Shown here in pieces: positions 8,754-17,718 of a DNA stretch of 64,000 bases (positions within the stretch are counted from its first letter, which is position 1; every line of letters begins with the position of its first letter). The notes under the pieces are model-generated. The model ran no database searches. It was given only the letters and a program-made list of their open reading frames with translations, and was not told the DNA's origin. The translations under genes were made by a program, and so were the position numbers. The DNA is from an uncultured Bacteroidales bacterium (GTDB lineage: Bacteria > Bacteroidota > Bacteroidia > Bacteroidales > Muribaculaceae): positions 124,001 through 188,000 of the forward strand of contig CACZNH010000001.1 of NCBI GenBank assembly GCA_902782465.1, in the 5' to 3' direction.

Positions 8754-9644
8754 TTAGTGCCAGATGTACGTCACGGTGCCGATGCCCTCGGTCATGGTGT
8801 TCTTGGGAACCGAGAAGCTGGACTTCAACGCGGCCTGTTCACAGGCGCGCCTTACCTCGGGATGCGATGCCAGGTCGCCCGTTGCGCTGATGGCGTTGGC
8901 CTTGGTGACCTGGCCGCGAGGGTTGACGGTGACACGCACCACAACGCGTCCCGACCACTTGCTGTTGGGAACGGGCTTGGCCCAGTAGTCCAGGGTGTAA
9001 CCCACGAGGCCGGCGATGCCGGGCTTGCCGGCGAGCACGCCTTGGTTGGAGTTGCCGCTTGCCGAGCCTTGCTGGCCGCCACCGCTGCCGTTACCCTTGC
9101 CGAAAGCGTTTTTCACCTTGTTGTCGGTAGCGCTGCTCGTCGAGGTTTTCTGCTCGGTGGTGTTTTTGGACTTGGTCTCTTGGGCCTCGGCCTTGCGGTC
9201 TTTGGCCTTGGGCTTCTCGACCTGTTTGTCATTCTCCTTGGTGGGCCCCGACTTCTTGGGTTCAGCCTCCTTGGGCTGTTCCTTCACCTTGTGGGGGGAT
9301 TCCGTCTTCTGGGTAACCAGGGGCGGGGTTTTCTGGTTCACCTCACCGGCGTCTTCCATGTCGTCGGCATCGATGTCGGGGTCATCACCTTCTTCGGGCG
9401 AAGCGCTCGGATCTGAGGACTCCTGGTCCATCAGGTCGTTCTGGAGGGCCTCCATGGTGTTACCCAGCATCACAAATTCACCGCCAAACAAGATGGAGTC
9501 CTGCATCAGGTGCGTCATGTCGGGCAGGTTGGGATCCTGCTCGTAGCGCAACGTGAAGTTCATCAGTAACGCCAGCGTGCCCACCGTGATCAACAGGGTG
9601 AGCAGCAGTGCCCATAGGCTATTTTTGCGGCGATCTTCTTCCAT
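8754..9644 (-). CDS. TonB-like energy transducer
   Basis: 296 aa. One membrane helix lies near the N-terminus (about 9-29, LWALLLTLLITVGTLALLM). A long charged Lys/Glu/Pro/Ser-rich periplasm-spanning segment follows (about 75-185). The C-terminal TonB-like fold (about 205-296) contains GRVVVRVTVNPRGQVTKA and ends GIGTVTYIW. TonB proteins pass the proton-motive force from ExbB/ExbD to outer-membrane TonB-dependent receptors. It is the last gene of the exbB-exbD-tonB operon, 12 bp after exbD. No TonB-dependent receptor is present in the window. Confidence 0.9.
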   Translation of the reverse strand: MEEDRRKNSLWALLLTLLITVGTLALLMNFTLRYEQDPNLPDMTHLMQDSILFGGEFVMLGNTMEALQNDLMDQESSDPSASPEEGDDPDIDADDMEDAGEVNQKTPPLVTQKTESPHKVKEQPKEAEPKKSGPTKENDKQVEKPKAKDRKAEAQETKSKNTTEQKTSTSSATDNKVKNAFGKGNGSGGGQQGSASGNSNQGVLAGKPGIAGLVGYTLDYWAKPVPNSKWSGRVVVRVTVNPRGQVTKANAISATGDLASHPEVRRACEQAALKSSFSVPKNTMTEGIGTVTYIWH

Positions 9645-9656
9645 CTTGATGACTTG

Positions 9657-10160
9657 TTAAGGGTTGACGGGAACGGGAACGTCAACAATCGTTTGAGGCT
9701 CGCTTGCGGCTTCGGAAGCATCGGCCGACGGCAATGAAGCCTCACTGGGCTTGGTGGCAAGAACGATTTTAACGCCTTGCTTGGATCCCTTATCCAAAAT
9801 CTCGACAATCTTTCCGTAGTTCACCTCCTCGTCGGCATAGACGGCGACAAACTCATTGGGGTTACCCATCTTCAGGGCCTGCATGAAGCCCTCGAGCTGC
9901 TCGGGAGCAATGGGTTGAAGGTCGCTCTCACCGGATTCAGTCGTCTGCGTGGCATACATGTTGAGGTCCTTGTCAACATAGATGCGCGTCGAGGGTTTGA
10001 TGGCGGTCTGCTCGCTGCTTTGCGGCAGGTTCACCTCGAGCGCCGACGGGAAGACAAACGTCGATGTGACCATAAAGAAGATGAGCAGCAGGAAGATGAT
10101 ATCGGTCATCGATGCCATGCTGAACATCGACTGTGTATTGTGTTGTCTCTTGAGTGCCAT
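9657..10160 (-). CDS. exbD: ExbD/TolR biopolymer transport protein
   Basis: 167 aa. After a short cytoplasmic tail (ALKRQHNTQSMFSMASMTD) comes one membrane helix (IIFLLLIFFMVTST) containing the family's conserved Asp at its start. A periplasmic ExbD domain follows (VNYGKIVEILDKGSKQGVKI). The acidic/alanine-rich C-terminal tail (EASLPSADASEAASEP) is longer than usual. It works with the ExbB homologue encoded upstream (gap 75 bp) as a proton-driven motor. The gap contains a REP-like hairpin at 10210-10226. Confidence 0.93.
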   Translation of the reverse strand: MALKRQHNTQSMFSMASMTDIIFLLLIFFMVTSTFVFPSALEVNLPQSSEQTAIKPSTRIYVDKDLNMYATQTTESGESDLQPIAPEQLEGFMQALKMGNPNEFVAVYADEEVNYGKIVEILDKGSKQGVKIVLATKPSEASLPSADASEAASEPQTIVDVPVPVNP

Positions 10161-10209
10161 AATCTATTCAGTTTCTTGTTCTCAGCCTTAAAGGGGCCTG
10201 TTGCGTGGG

Positions 10210-10226
10210 CCGTGGCTCTGCCACGG
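10210..10226. repeat. REP-like palindrome CCGTGGC-nnn-GCCACGG
   Basis: A 17-bp hairpin sits between exbB and exbD. Matching hairpins end both direct repeats around the gene at 22559 (22499-22514 and 23897-23913). Confidence 0.65.
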
Positions 10227-10235
10227 TACCTAAAA

Positions 10236-11036
10236 TTACTTCGCAGGCTCGTTGAGCAGGTCCATAAACTCCATTGTCTTGCCCTCGAGCTTGTTCATCA
10301 CCTTGTTGACGCGCGAGGTCAGGTAGTTGTAGGCAAATAGGGCTACGATACCCACAATCAGACCGGCAACGGTGGTTACCAGTGCCTGATAGATACCGCT
10401 GGCGATAATCGACACGCTGCTGTTGTTGCCGGCGCTGGCAATCTGGAAGAAAGCCTTTACCATACCGAGCACAGTACCCAAGAAACCGATCATCGGAGCA
10501 CCTGCGGCCGTGGTGGCGAGCCAGTTGAAGCCTTTCTCCAACTTGGCAATCTCCATATTGCCCACGTTCTCGATAGAAACGAGCACATCGTTCATCGGGC
10601 GGCCAATGCGGGTAACGCCCTTCTCGATCATGCGCGAGTAGGGAGTGTTGGTGTCCTGGCACAGTTTCAGGGCCTGATCGACATCACCGCGGTGAATCAT
10701 GTCCTTGATGCGGTCCATAAAGGAGTTGTCCTGACGGTTGGCGCGGTTGATGGCAAACAGTCGTTCAAAGAAGATGTAGATACTTACAATAGCGAGCAGC
10801 GCCAGTGGAATCATAATCCACCAGCCACCGGCCTTGACGAGTTCCCACACCGAGAGCTCTTTGACGATAGGTTCGGCTGCCTCGGCCACGGGAACGGTGG
10901 CGGCAGCAATAGCTGCTATGCTGTCCGATACTGCCTGCGAGGCACTGTCCATAGCCTGCTGAAGGGTGTCGGTGGCCTGCTGGATCATCGTGTCGGCAGG
11001 CGTCACTTGGGCGAGAATCATGTTGAGAATTGACAT
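10236..11036 (-). CDS. exbB: MotA/TolQ/ExbB proton channel protein
   Basis: 266 aa. An Ala/Gln-rich N-terminal extension (about 1-58) is followed by a first membrane helix (about 70-91). A cytoplasmic loop and two further helices follow, with the family core GLTTAAG-like segment seen here as WLATTAAGAPMIGFLGTV and ALVTTVAGLIVGIVALFAYN. With ExbD it forms the inner-membrane proton channel that energises the TonB homologue. It is first in the operon. The N-terminal alanine/valine repeat region (AIAAATVPVAEAAEP) is longer than in E. coli ExbB. No clear TAnnTTTG box was found close to the start. Confidence 0.93.
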   Translation of the reverse strand: MSILNMILAQVTPADTMIQQATDTLQQAMDSASQAVSDSIAAIAAATVPVAEAAEPIVKELSVWELVKAGGWWIMIPLALLAIVSIYIFFERLFAINRANRQDNSFMDRIKDMIHRGDVDQALKLCQDTNTPYSRMIEKGVTRIGRPMNDVLVSIENVGNMEIAKLEKGFNWLATTAAGAPMIGFLGTVLGMVKAFFQIASAGNNSSVSIIASGIYQALVTTVAGLIVGIVALFAYNYLTSRVNKVMNKLEGKTMEFMDLLNEPAK

Positions 11037-11117
11037 GTCTATTCGTTCTTTATTTGGTTATTGTTTCGTTGTTGATTCCAATTACTATTTAAGCTGAAGC
11101 TAACTCCTGACAGTTAA

Positions 11118-11831
11118 CTACTTTAAGCACTCCTTATAGGCCTTGATGGTCGCTTCCAGACCCAGGTACAGCGCGTCGCATATCAGCGCATGACCGATGC
11201 TCACCTCGCTCAGGTGAGGCACGTGCTGCTGGAAGAACTTCAGGTTGTCGAGGTTCAGGTCGTGGCCCGCATTCACGCCAAGGCCCACATTATGGGCAGC
11301 GATGGCGGCAGCGGTGAACGGTGCCACGGCACGTTCGGGGTCACTGTGGAACTCCTCGGCGTAGGGGCCGGTGTACAGCTCCACACGGTCGGCACCGGTA
11401 CGGGCTGCGGCGCGGATGTTCTCCTCGTCAGTCCCGACAAAGATGCTCGTGCGGATGCCCGCTTCCTTCAGGCGGTCAACAATACCCGTGAGCAGTTCCA
11501 TATTGGGAATCACCTCCCACCCGGCCGATGAGGTCAACACGCCAGGAGCGTCAGGAACCAGCGTTGCCTGCGTAGGGCGAACAGCCAGCACCAGGTCCAT
11601 AAACTGCTCACTGGGGTAGCCCTCGATGTTGAATTCGGTGCGTACCAGCGGGCGCAGGGCGTACACGTCGCTGCGGCGGATGTGACGCTCGTCGGGACGC
11701 GGGTGAACGGTAATGCCGTCGGCGCCCCAGCGCTCACAATCCATCGCCACGCGCAGCACATCGGGCATATTGCCTCCGCGTGCATTGCGAAGCGTAGCTA
11801 TCTTGTTGACGTTAACACTCAGGTTAATCAT
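11118..11831 (-). CDS. pdxJ: Pyridoxine 5'-phosphate synthase
   Basis: 237 aa, full length for the family. It condenses 1-deoxyxylulose 5-phosphate with 3-amino-2-oxopropyl phosphate to make pyridoxine 5'-phosphate in the DXP-dependent vitamin B6 route (cytoplasm). Family motifs are clear: [62 protein letters not shown] and [13 protein letters not shown]. It sits alone on the minus strand between exbB and porZ. A REP-like palindrome (11851-11876) and a short repeat tract lie upstream. Confidence 0.97.
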   Translation of the reverse strand: MINLSVNVNKIATLRNARGGNMPDVLRVAMDCERWGADGITVHPRPDERHIRRSDVYALRPLVRTEFNIEGYPSEQFMDLVLAVRPTQATLVPDAPGVLTSSAGWEVIPNMELLTGIVDRLKEAGIRTSIFVGTDEENIRAAARTGADRVELYTGPYAEEFHSDPERAVAPFTAAAIAAHNVGLGVNAGHDLNLDNLKFFQQHVPHLSEVSIGHALICDALYLGLEATIKAYKECLK

Positions 11832-11850
11832 TATTTCAGTAGTTTCAAGT

Positions 11851-11876
11851 TGTAGGACCTCGCCTTGGCGGGGCCG
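11851..11876. repeat. REP-like palindrome, family with CGCCTTGGCG core
   Basis: TGTAGGACCTCGCCTTGGCG followed by GGGCCG. It matches, with one or two changes, the copies at 28178-28202, 52313-52337 and 60450-60474. Confidence 0.65.
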
Positions 11877-12032
11877 TTTATTCCTGGTTATAGATAATTG
11901 CTAAAAGCTAAAAGCTCATCGCTGATAGCTTAATGGTGTATTGCCGCACACCTCAAGCCGCAAAATTAACCATTTTTTTTCAAACAGACTTGATAACGGA
12001 TGTGAATTTTCTGTAAAAATGCTCTCGGCAGG

Positions 12033-14414
12033 TTACCTGACGACGGCAATCTTCGTCACTGCAGCATTGCCGCTACCGTTGGACTGTGAGCACAGCACTA
12101 GATACACACCTGTTCCCACTCGGTTGCCGCTTTCGTCACACAGGTCCCAAGTTGCCATGCCGCCGGTGCTCTTGAGCTGACGGATGACGTTGCCGCTGAT
12201 GTCGGCAATCTTGATGAGCGAGCCTTCCATCATGCCTGTGATGGTGACATCACCGCCATATTCGGGACGCACGGGGTTCGGGTAGGCAAACAGGTTGTTA
12301 TAGCTGCTCTCGGCGGGACTGCTGTCACTGAAGTATTCATACAAGCCGGCTGGCGTGGTGACATACACCGAGTTGTTGTGGGGATTGCAGCACACGTGAT
12401 AGACCGTATTGCTGGCGAGTGGGCTGTTGGCGGAGTTGAACTTGCGGATAATCTCGGTGCCGTCAGAGCTTACAAGGAACAATCCTGAACTCTGGGTGGC
12501 TATCCATTTGCGGCCTGCGCCATCAACAGCGACGTCATTGACCTGGACTCCATCCATCAAGCGGTCGGCATAGCCCGTGCCGTCATTGCGGGGCACCTTG
12601 GGGCGGATGGCAACGAGATTTCTGTCCTCAAAGGCCATTGCAGGATTGAAATAGCACAGGCCTTCGGTACTGCCCATCCACACGTAGCCATTCTGGTCCT
12701 CTTTCAGGCACAGGATGTAGGTCCACGTGATTTGCTCGCCGTCTTGGTCGGTGAGCGAGATGAACGACTCCTTTCGGGGATTGACCGAGGTCACGTTTTC
12801 GGTCTTCCACATGGTGATGGGCATGCCGAAGTCACCATTGGTGAATACCTTGATGTCGTTGCTGCCCTGCTTGGTGGAGATGAAGCTGGCACGCTGGCTG
12901 TAGCCTAAGTTCAGGCCCTCGATGGCAGGAACCGTCCAGTCTTCGACCGTTGTCTGGTCGAGTCGTGTCTTGGCGGTGGGAAGCACCATAACGGGATACG
13001 CTGAAACCGTGTCCAGTGATTGCACAGCCCACAGGTTGCCGTTGCGGTCGATGCTGATGACGGGATGCATCGCTCCGCGCGTCGTCCTGAGAGGACTGTT
13101 GGTGTTGTTATATTTGAGGACAATCTCATTATTGGTCACCTTGAGCAGACCCTGCTTCCAGGTACCCAGGAAGTAGGTATCGGGGTCGCCGGGCATGAAC
13201 TCTAGCCAGTATGAACCGCTGGAGGGTGCACCTTCAGGGGTGACGTCACTCCACACCATCCCGTCATAGGTGTTGATATAGGTGGGGGCGGATACAGCGA
13301 CATGAACGGTGGCACTGGGGCTCGACACGTATAACAGGTCCTTCTCCTTGTTGTAGGTCATCCAGTATGGAACAGGGTAGCTCAGTTCGTTTGGGCGGAA
13401 ATAGTTATCGCTGCCCAACTGGTGCACTCCGTTGGGACCCGCGGCCCACAACTTGCCGTCGCCGTTGGGATTGGAACTGCACAACTCTCCCTCGGTGTCG
13501 GTGGGTTCGGGATTCTTGCCGTCCTTATCGGTCTTGAAACATTGTTTCAGATTGGGTACATTCAGCAGGTAGCCATCACGGGTCGCTTGCAATTGGGTGG
13601 TGCGGTTCTGGATGATGGCGCTGCCGTGGAACTTCATTTCGCCGTCATCGCCCGTGGGCTTCATGTCGGTGACAAAGGTCCAACCCGTCAGACAGAAGAA
13701 CGTGCTGTCGCTGATGGGACGGATGCGGAAATTCTTTTCTTTGTACGAGGCCTTCTTGAACGATTTCAGTACCTCGTAATACTTATCGACGTTGCCATAG
13801 TAGAGGGTGTCGGCTGTGGAGAGCAACAATTGGTCGCCAATCTGGGCCGCCGAGGTTATGGGGGTGCCATAGATGTGTGACTCCTTGACGACAAACTTGT
13901 TGTCATCAATCACGACATAGCCGAAGTCGGTCGCCAGATAGATAAGTCCTGGGGCAAAGGTGACATCGTTGATGGTCTTGCTTTGCCTCATGTCGGCATT
14001 CTTGAGTTCGGGCATGTTAACTACGGTGCCGTCGCTCAAGATGATGTCGATGTTGACGTTGCTGTAGATGACAACAAGATAGTCCTTTTCGCTGTTATAG
14101 TAAACCTGCGAGATGGTCATGTCACTCAGGTCGTTGATGATGCTCAGAGCCTCGTTCTCCTGGGTCTCCTTGTCCAGGCGGAACAGGTTGCCGAACGGTG
14201 TGCTGATATAGGTGGTATCCTTGTTCTCGATGATTCGTTGGTGGAACACCTTGCCGCTGGACAGGTAATAAACCCAACGATTACTCTCAGCAACAGCCTT
14301 CACGCTGTCACCGACAAACGAAGAATGGAAACGCCAGTCGCCAACGGCGTTCTGCGACATGGCACACAATGCCGTCAGCACGGCAACGAAAAGGGATAAT
14401 ATTTTCTTGTTCAT
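12033..14414 (-). CDS. porZ: PorZ-like type IX secretion system protein (beta-propeller)
   Basis: 793 aa. Signal peptide (MNKKILSLFVAVLTALCAMS). Two seven-bladed-propeller-like regions carry 'two-component regulator propeller' blades (EDQNGYVWMGSTEGLCYF, DGAGRKWIATQSSGLFLVS). A C-terminal beta-sandwich sorting-like domain begins at FAYPNPVRPEYGGDVTI and ends GVYLVLC...TKIAVV. Length and architecture match PorZ of Porphyromonas gingivalis (about 776 aa), a surface protein that supplies A-LPS to the type IX secretion attachment complex. A second protein of the same design lies at 17719-20064, with surface-polysaccharide modification genes between them. Which copy is the functional orthologue is not decidable here. 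Confidence 0.8.
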   Translation of the reverse strand: MNKKILSLFVAVLTALCAMSQNAVGDWRFHSSFVGDSVKAVAESNRWVYYLSSGKVFHQRIIENKDTTYISTPFGNLFRLDKETQENEALSIINDLSDMTISQVYYNSEKDYLVVIYSNVNIDIILSDGTVVNMPELKNADMRQSKTINDVTFAPGLIYLATDFGYVVIDDNKFVVKESHIYGTPITSAAQIGDQLLLSTADTLYYGNVDKYYEVLKSFKKASYKEKNFRIRPISDSTFFCLTGWTFVTDMKPTGDDGEMKFHGSAIIQNRTTQLQATRDGYLLNVPNLKQCFKTDKDGKNPEPTDTEGELCSSNPNGDGKLWAAGPNGVHQLGSDNYFRPNELSYPVPYWMTYNKEKDLLYVSSPSATVHVAVSAPTYINTYDGMVWSDVTPEGAPSSGSYWLEFMPGDPDTYFLGTWKQGLLKVTNNEIVLKYNNTNSPLRTTRGAMHPVISIDRNGNLWAVQSLDTVSAYPVMVLPTAKTRLDQTTVEDWTVPAIEGLNLGYSQRASFISTKQGSNDIKVFTNGDFGMPITMWKTENVTSVNPRKESFISLTDQDGEQITWTYILCLKEDQNGYVWMGSTEGLCYFNPAMAFEDRNLVAIRPKVPRNDGTGYADRLMDGVQVNDVAVDGAGRKWIATQSSGLFLVSSDGTEIIRKFNSANSPLASNTVYHVCCNPHNNSVYVTTPAGLYEYFSDSSPAESSYNNLFAYPNPVRPEYGGDVTITGMMEGSLIKIADISGNVIRQLKSTGGMATWDLCDESGNRVGTGVYLVLCSQSNGSGNAAVTKIAVVR

Positions 14415-14477
14415 GATGTCTTCACTTTTCAGTAGTCTTTAGGTTTTAATCTTTAGTCTCTAGAGGGCATCCACATC

Positions 14478-14519
14478 CCTAACGCCTAATGCCTAACGCC
14501 TAAAACCTAATGTCTAACT
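14478..14519. repeat. Heptamer tract (CCTAAYG)n
   Basis: Degenerate tandem CCTAACG/CCTAATG/CCTAAAA units between porZ and the next gene. Confidence 0.7.
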
Positions 14520-14553
14520 AATATAACGTAACGGCGCCCATTAAATTGTGTGC

Positions 14554-15021
14554 CTAGAATCTCAACTTCACCTCCCGTGGCTCTGGCGATGACGGGTCGA
14601 GGGAAAACGTTGCCCACGTGCTGTTCAGTTGGCTCTCGTAGCGCATGCGGTATTTGCATCCGGGACGCAGGCACTTCAGTACCGCTTCCCCGGTGACAGG
14701 GTCGCCGATGACGCCCTTACGGCTTTTCCGGCCCTTCTTCTCCACAATGCTGCAACTGTCTTCCTGCACATTGATGACCAGGTTGACGGTATCCTCAGGA
14801 CCGATATTGATGCCGGTGCGCTTGAGCAGGATGGCATTGCCGCTTTCCGTCGGCTGGAGCAATACAGTGTCCTCGGCGTCATCGTCCTCGGTTGGACTTG
14901 TGGCAAGCTGCACGATATAGGTGCTGGGCGGATTCTTTTCTCGGCGACCCATGAGCAGGGCCACTAGTGCCATCGCCACGACAAAGGCCAGCGTATAAAA
15001 TTCAACCGAGGTAATATCCAT
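14554..15021 (-). CDS. Small single-pass membrane protein, function unknown
   Basis: 155 aa from the ATG at 15021, chosen because a purine-rich GGAGAGAGGAG lies just upstream. One N-terminal membrane helix (FYTLAFVVAMALVALLMG) is followed by a soluble, probably beta-rich domain. That domain has short acidic (PTEDDDAEDT) and basic (KKGRKSRKG) stretches and a predicted beta-sandwich end (CKYRMRYESQLNSTWATFSL). I do not recognise the family. It starts 17 bp after the SGNH-like gene and so is probably part of the MBOAT-SGNH operon; an accessory role in polysaccharide acetylation is a guess from position only. Confidence 0.7.
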   Translation of the reverse strand: MDITSVEFYTLAFVVAMALVALLMGRREKNPPSTYIVQLATSPTEDDDAEDTVLLQPTESGNAILLKRTGINIGPEDTVNLVINVQEDSCSIVEKKGRKSRKGVIGDPVTGEAVLKCLRPGCKYRMRYESQLNSTWATFSLDPSSPEPREVKLRF

Positions 15022-15038
15022 AACTCCTCTCTCCTCTC

Positions 15039-16091
15039 TCACCTAAGTCTCTCGATGATGGCCTGCGAAATCAGATGCGATGACGCCGGCGACCAGTGAG
15101 TGTCGTTGTACAGATAGACGTCCTTCACGCCACGCTCCACGAGCGGATGCAGCACGTCCTTGGAAAACAGCAGGCATTGCTTGCCTTCGACGGGCATCCA
15201 TTGGGCGATGTCCTCGTTCAGCGTCTTGGCGGGGTAGGGGTTCTCCCCGGCGATGAAATCCTGGTACATGTCATACTTGTCGGCGGCAATGAGGATGACA
15301 AGGTTCACGCCTTGGCGGCGGGCAGCTTCAATCACATCCTCAAAGCACGACACAATCAGCCGCTGCTGACCATCGGTGACATTGATGCCCAGATTCACGT
15401 CATCGTTGTAGAAGTACAGTTTGCTCGGCGCCTCTCCACCGAATAGCGGCTGGTTCAATGGCGCGGTGTAAATCGGGTTGGCACCCAGAAAACGGTAGAA
15501 GATGTAGTCCTTGACGCGCAGCAGCGGACTGTAGTCCTGACGCTTCTCCTCCTCGGCGGCCTCGCCAGCGTCCTCGGCCTCGGGACGCGGTAACGACGTG
15601 TGTGTGGTCACAAACCTGCAGTGACGGTCCACCAGATACCGCTCCACTTCCTGCACAACCAGGTTGCGGCAGTTGGTGGAATCGATGACGCCCAGATTCA
15701 AGAGGTCATAGGCCACCTGCATCGGGCTGTCGAGAGTCGGGTCCTTCGGCGGTGTATAGACCACCACCTTGCGGCCGCTCTCATGCGCCAGATAATTCAC
15801 GTAATCGCCCGTTTTGCCCACGCCGCCGCCATGCGAGAACGAGTCGCCGACAACGACCACGCCGCACGTGTCCAGACGCAGCAGGCTGTCATTTTCCTGA
15901 CCGGTGTAATAAACCTCGGGCAGGGCCAACTCAAAGATGGAGTCGGTATATTCCGCACCGCCGTCGATGAGTCCCAGGCGCATCAGGTCGCCCGACTTGT
16001 CGTTGGTAACCCACAGATAGGTGGCCAGACCGACGAGTGCCAGCCACACGGGCAGCACGGTATAGGAGATGATGGTGAGAAACTTTCGCAT
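15039..16091 (-). CDS. AlgX/AlgJ-like SGNH hydrolase-type O-acetyltransferase
   Basis: 350 aa from the ATG at 16091. One N-terminal membrane anchor (about 5-27). The catalytic signature GDSFSHGG provides the nucleophilic Ser. The C-terminal block DTHWSPASSHLISQAI provides the Asp/His pair, as in AlgX, AlgJ and other SGNH acetyltransferases. Such proteins transfer acetyl groups to polysaccharide in the periplasm, using acetyl groups moved across the membrane by an MBOAT partner. That partner is encoded immediately upstream (7 bp gap). The acceptor glycan cannot be read; the PorZ neighbours make A-LPS-like surface polysaccharide a reasonable hypothesis. Confidence 0.85.
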   Translation of the reverse strand: MRKFLTIISYTVLPVWLALVGLATYLWVTNDKSGDLMRLGLIDGGAEYTDSIFELALPEVYYTGQENDSLLRLDTCGVVVVGDSFSHGGGVGKTGDYVNYLAHESGRKVVVYTPPKDPTLDSPMQVAYDLLNLGVIDSTNCRNLVVQEVERYLVDRHCRFVTTHTSLPRPEAEDAGEAAEEEKRQDYSPLLRVKDYIFYRFLGANPIYTAPLNQPLFGGEAPSKLYFYNDDVNLGINVTDGQQRLIVSCFEDVIEAARRQGVNLVILIAADKYDMYQDFIAGENPYPAKTLNEDIAQWMPVEGKQCLLFSKDVLHPLVERGVKDVYLYNDTHWSPASSHLISQAIIERLR

Positions 16092-16098
16092 GGCAGGG

Positions 16099-17544
16099 TC
16101 AGAATTGGAAGTAAATGAACGTTTGTACCTCACCGGCAAAGTAGAAGATGGCGGCTACCATCACCGCATACAGCGTCAGGCGGGCAGCGCGGGTGCCAAG
16201 GACTCCGATGCTGTCAATCTGAAGCACATGCTGGCGTTCGCGCTGCAGCCACTCGACAATGACCAGACCGCCGCACCACAGCAGCATCGACGCCATCTTC
16301 ATCGTCAGGCCATGAGGACTGAACAGTGACGGCGAGAACAGGCGGGCGGTGAAGACGCCAAAGGTCGCCACGTCGGGAGCACGGAACAGTATCCAGCCGA
16401 AGTTGATGAGCAGGAACGTCACCAGTATCGACACAAATTCCCGCCACGACGGTAGCAACCGGCCATGGGCAGCGGTGTCCTTGTAGCGACGGGACTTGAA
16501 CAGGATGAGCGGGATAAACAGCAGACCCAGGTACAGGCCCCACAGCACAAAAGTCCAGTCGGCACCGTGCCACAGGCCCGACAGGGCAAACACGATAATC
16601 GTGTTCACGATGGTCCTGGAACGCGAGCAACGGCTGCCGCCCAACGGGAAATAGACATATTGTGCGAACCATGCGTTGAGCGTGATGTGCCAGCGGCGCC
16701 AGAACTCACGCACGTTGCGCGAGAAATAGGGCACCCTGAAGTTGGTCGTCAGGCGGAAACCGAACAGTTTGGCGCAGCCGATGGCGATGTCGCTGTAGCC
16801 CGAGAAGTCGGTGTAAATCTGGAACGTGAACAGCAGCGACGCTATCAGCAGCATCAGGCCTGTGCACTCCCCAAGATTGCCCCACAGCTGGTTCACAACC
16901 TCGGCACAGCCGTCGGCAATGATGAGCTTCTTGAAAAAGCCCCACAGCATCTGGCGCATGCCGTCAACAGCAGTGCCGTAGTCAAACGAACGCTCACGCA
17001 GCATCTGAGGCAGCAGGTTTGACGCCCGTTCGATGGGACCCGCAACCAGCTGCGGAAAGAAACTGATGAATGAGAAAAAGGCGATGGCATCGCGTGTGGG
17101 CTTGAAACGACCGCAGTACACGTCGATGGAGTAACTCAGCGCCTGGAACGTGTAGAAGCTGATGCCCACAGGCAGGATGATGTTCAGCGTGGGCCAGTCG
17201 GGGGTGATGCCTACCAGCGACAACAACGATGTCAGGCTGTCCCTGAAGAAGTTGAAATACTTGAAAGTGCCCAGGATGCCCAGGTTCAACACGATATTCG
17301 CCGCACTCACGGCACGCTGCAAGCCTCGACGACCTTCGTAGCGCTCAATGAGCAGGCCGCTGCAGTAACTGCTCAGCGACGTGATGACAATCAGCACGAG
17401 AAAACGCCAATCCCACCAGCCGTAGAACACGTAACTGGCCACGAGAAGCAGCAGATTCTGCCACTTCAGCGGCTTGAATACGAACCAGTAGAGCAGGAAC
17501 ACTACTGGCAGGAATATCATGAATGTGAACGAATTGAATAGCAT
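16099..17544 (-). CDS. MBOAT family O-acyltransferase (AlgI-like)
   Basis: 481 aa, polytopic inner-membrane protein. It has the AlgI/DltB signature: ILPVGISFYTFQALSYSIDVY, FISFFPQLVAGPIERA, FREFWRRWHITLNAWF-like (here VREFWRRWHITLNAWFAQYV), and the invariant membrane His in FALSGLWHGADWTFVLWG. It moves acetyl groups from cytoplasmic acetyl-CoA to a periplasmic acetyltransferase, encoded directly downstream. No TAnnTTTG box was found between it and the PorZ-like gene; that spacer instead holds a long heptamer tract (17648-17716). Confidence 0.95.
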   Translation of the reverse strand: MLFNSFTFMIFLPVVFLLYWFVFKPLKWQNLLLLVASYVFYGWWDWRFLVLIVITSLSSYCSGLLIERYEGRRGLQRAVSAANIVLNLGILGTFKYFNFFRDSLTSLLSLVGITPDWPTLNIILPVGISFYTFQALSYSIDVYCGRFKPTRDAIAFFSFISFFPQLVAGPIERASNLLPQMLRERSFDYGTAVDGMRQMLWGFFKKLIIADGCAEVVNQLWGNLGECTGLMLLIASLLFTFQIYTDFSGYSDIAIGCAKLFGFRLTTNFRVPYFSRNVREFWRRWHITLNAWFAQYVYFPLGGSRCSRSRTIVNTIIVFALSGLWHGADWTFVLWGLYLGLLFIPLILFKSRRYKDTAAHGRLLPSWREFVSILVTFLLINFGWILFRAPDVATFGVFTARLFSPSLFSPHGLTMKMASMLLWCGGLVIVEWLQRERQHVLQIDSIGVLGTRAARLTLYAVMVAAIFYFAGEVQTFIYFQF

Positions 17545-17647
17545 CTCAACGTGAATCCGCCTTTTTCAGCGACTCCTTTATAATCGGTTTGAAATGAACT
17601 GTTAGCTTTTAGCCTCCTGCTATTAGCTGGCGGCTCTGGACCTCCAA

Positions 17648-17716
17648 GCGCTAAAAGCTAAGTGCTAAAAGCTAACAGCTAATGACTAATTGCTAAAAGC
17701 TAAAAGCTAACAGCTA
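17648..17716. repeat. Tract of GCTAAAA/GCTAACA units
   Basis: Seven to nine degenerate tandem copies of a 7-bp unit run up to the stop codon of the PorZ-like gene; a shorter set lies at 11900-11934. Confidence 0.75.
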
Positions 17717-17718
17717 AT

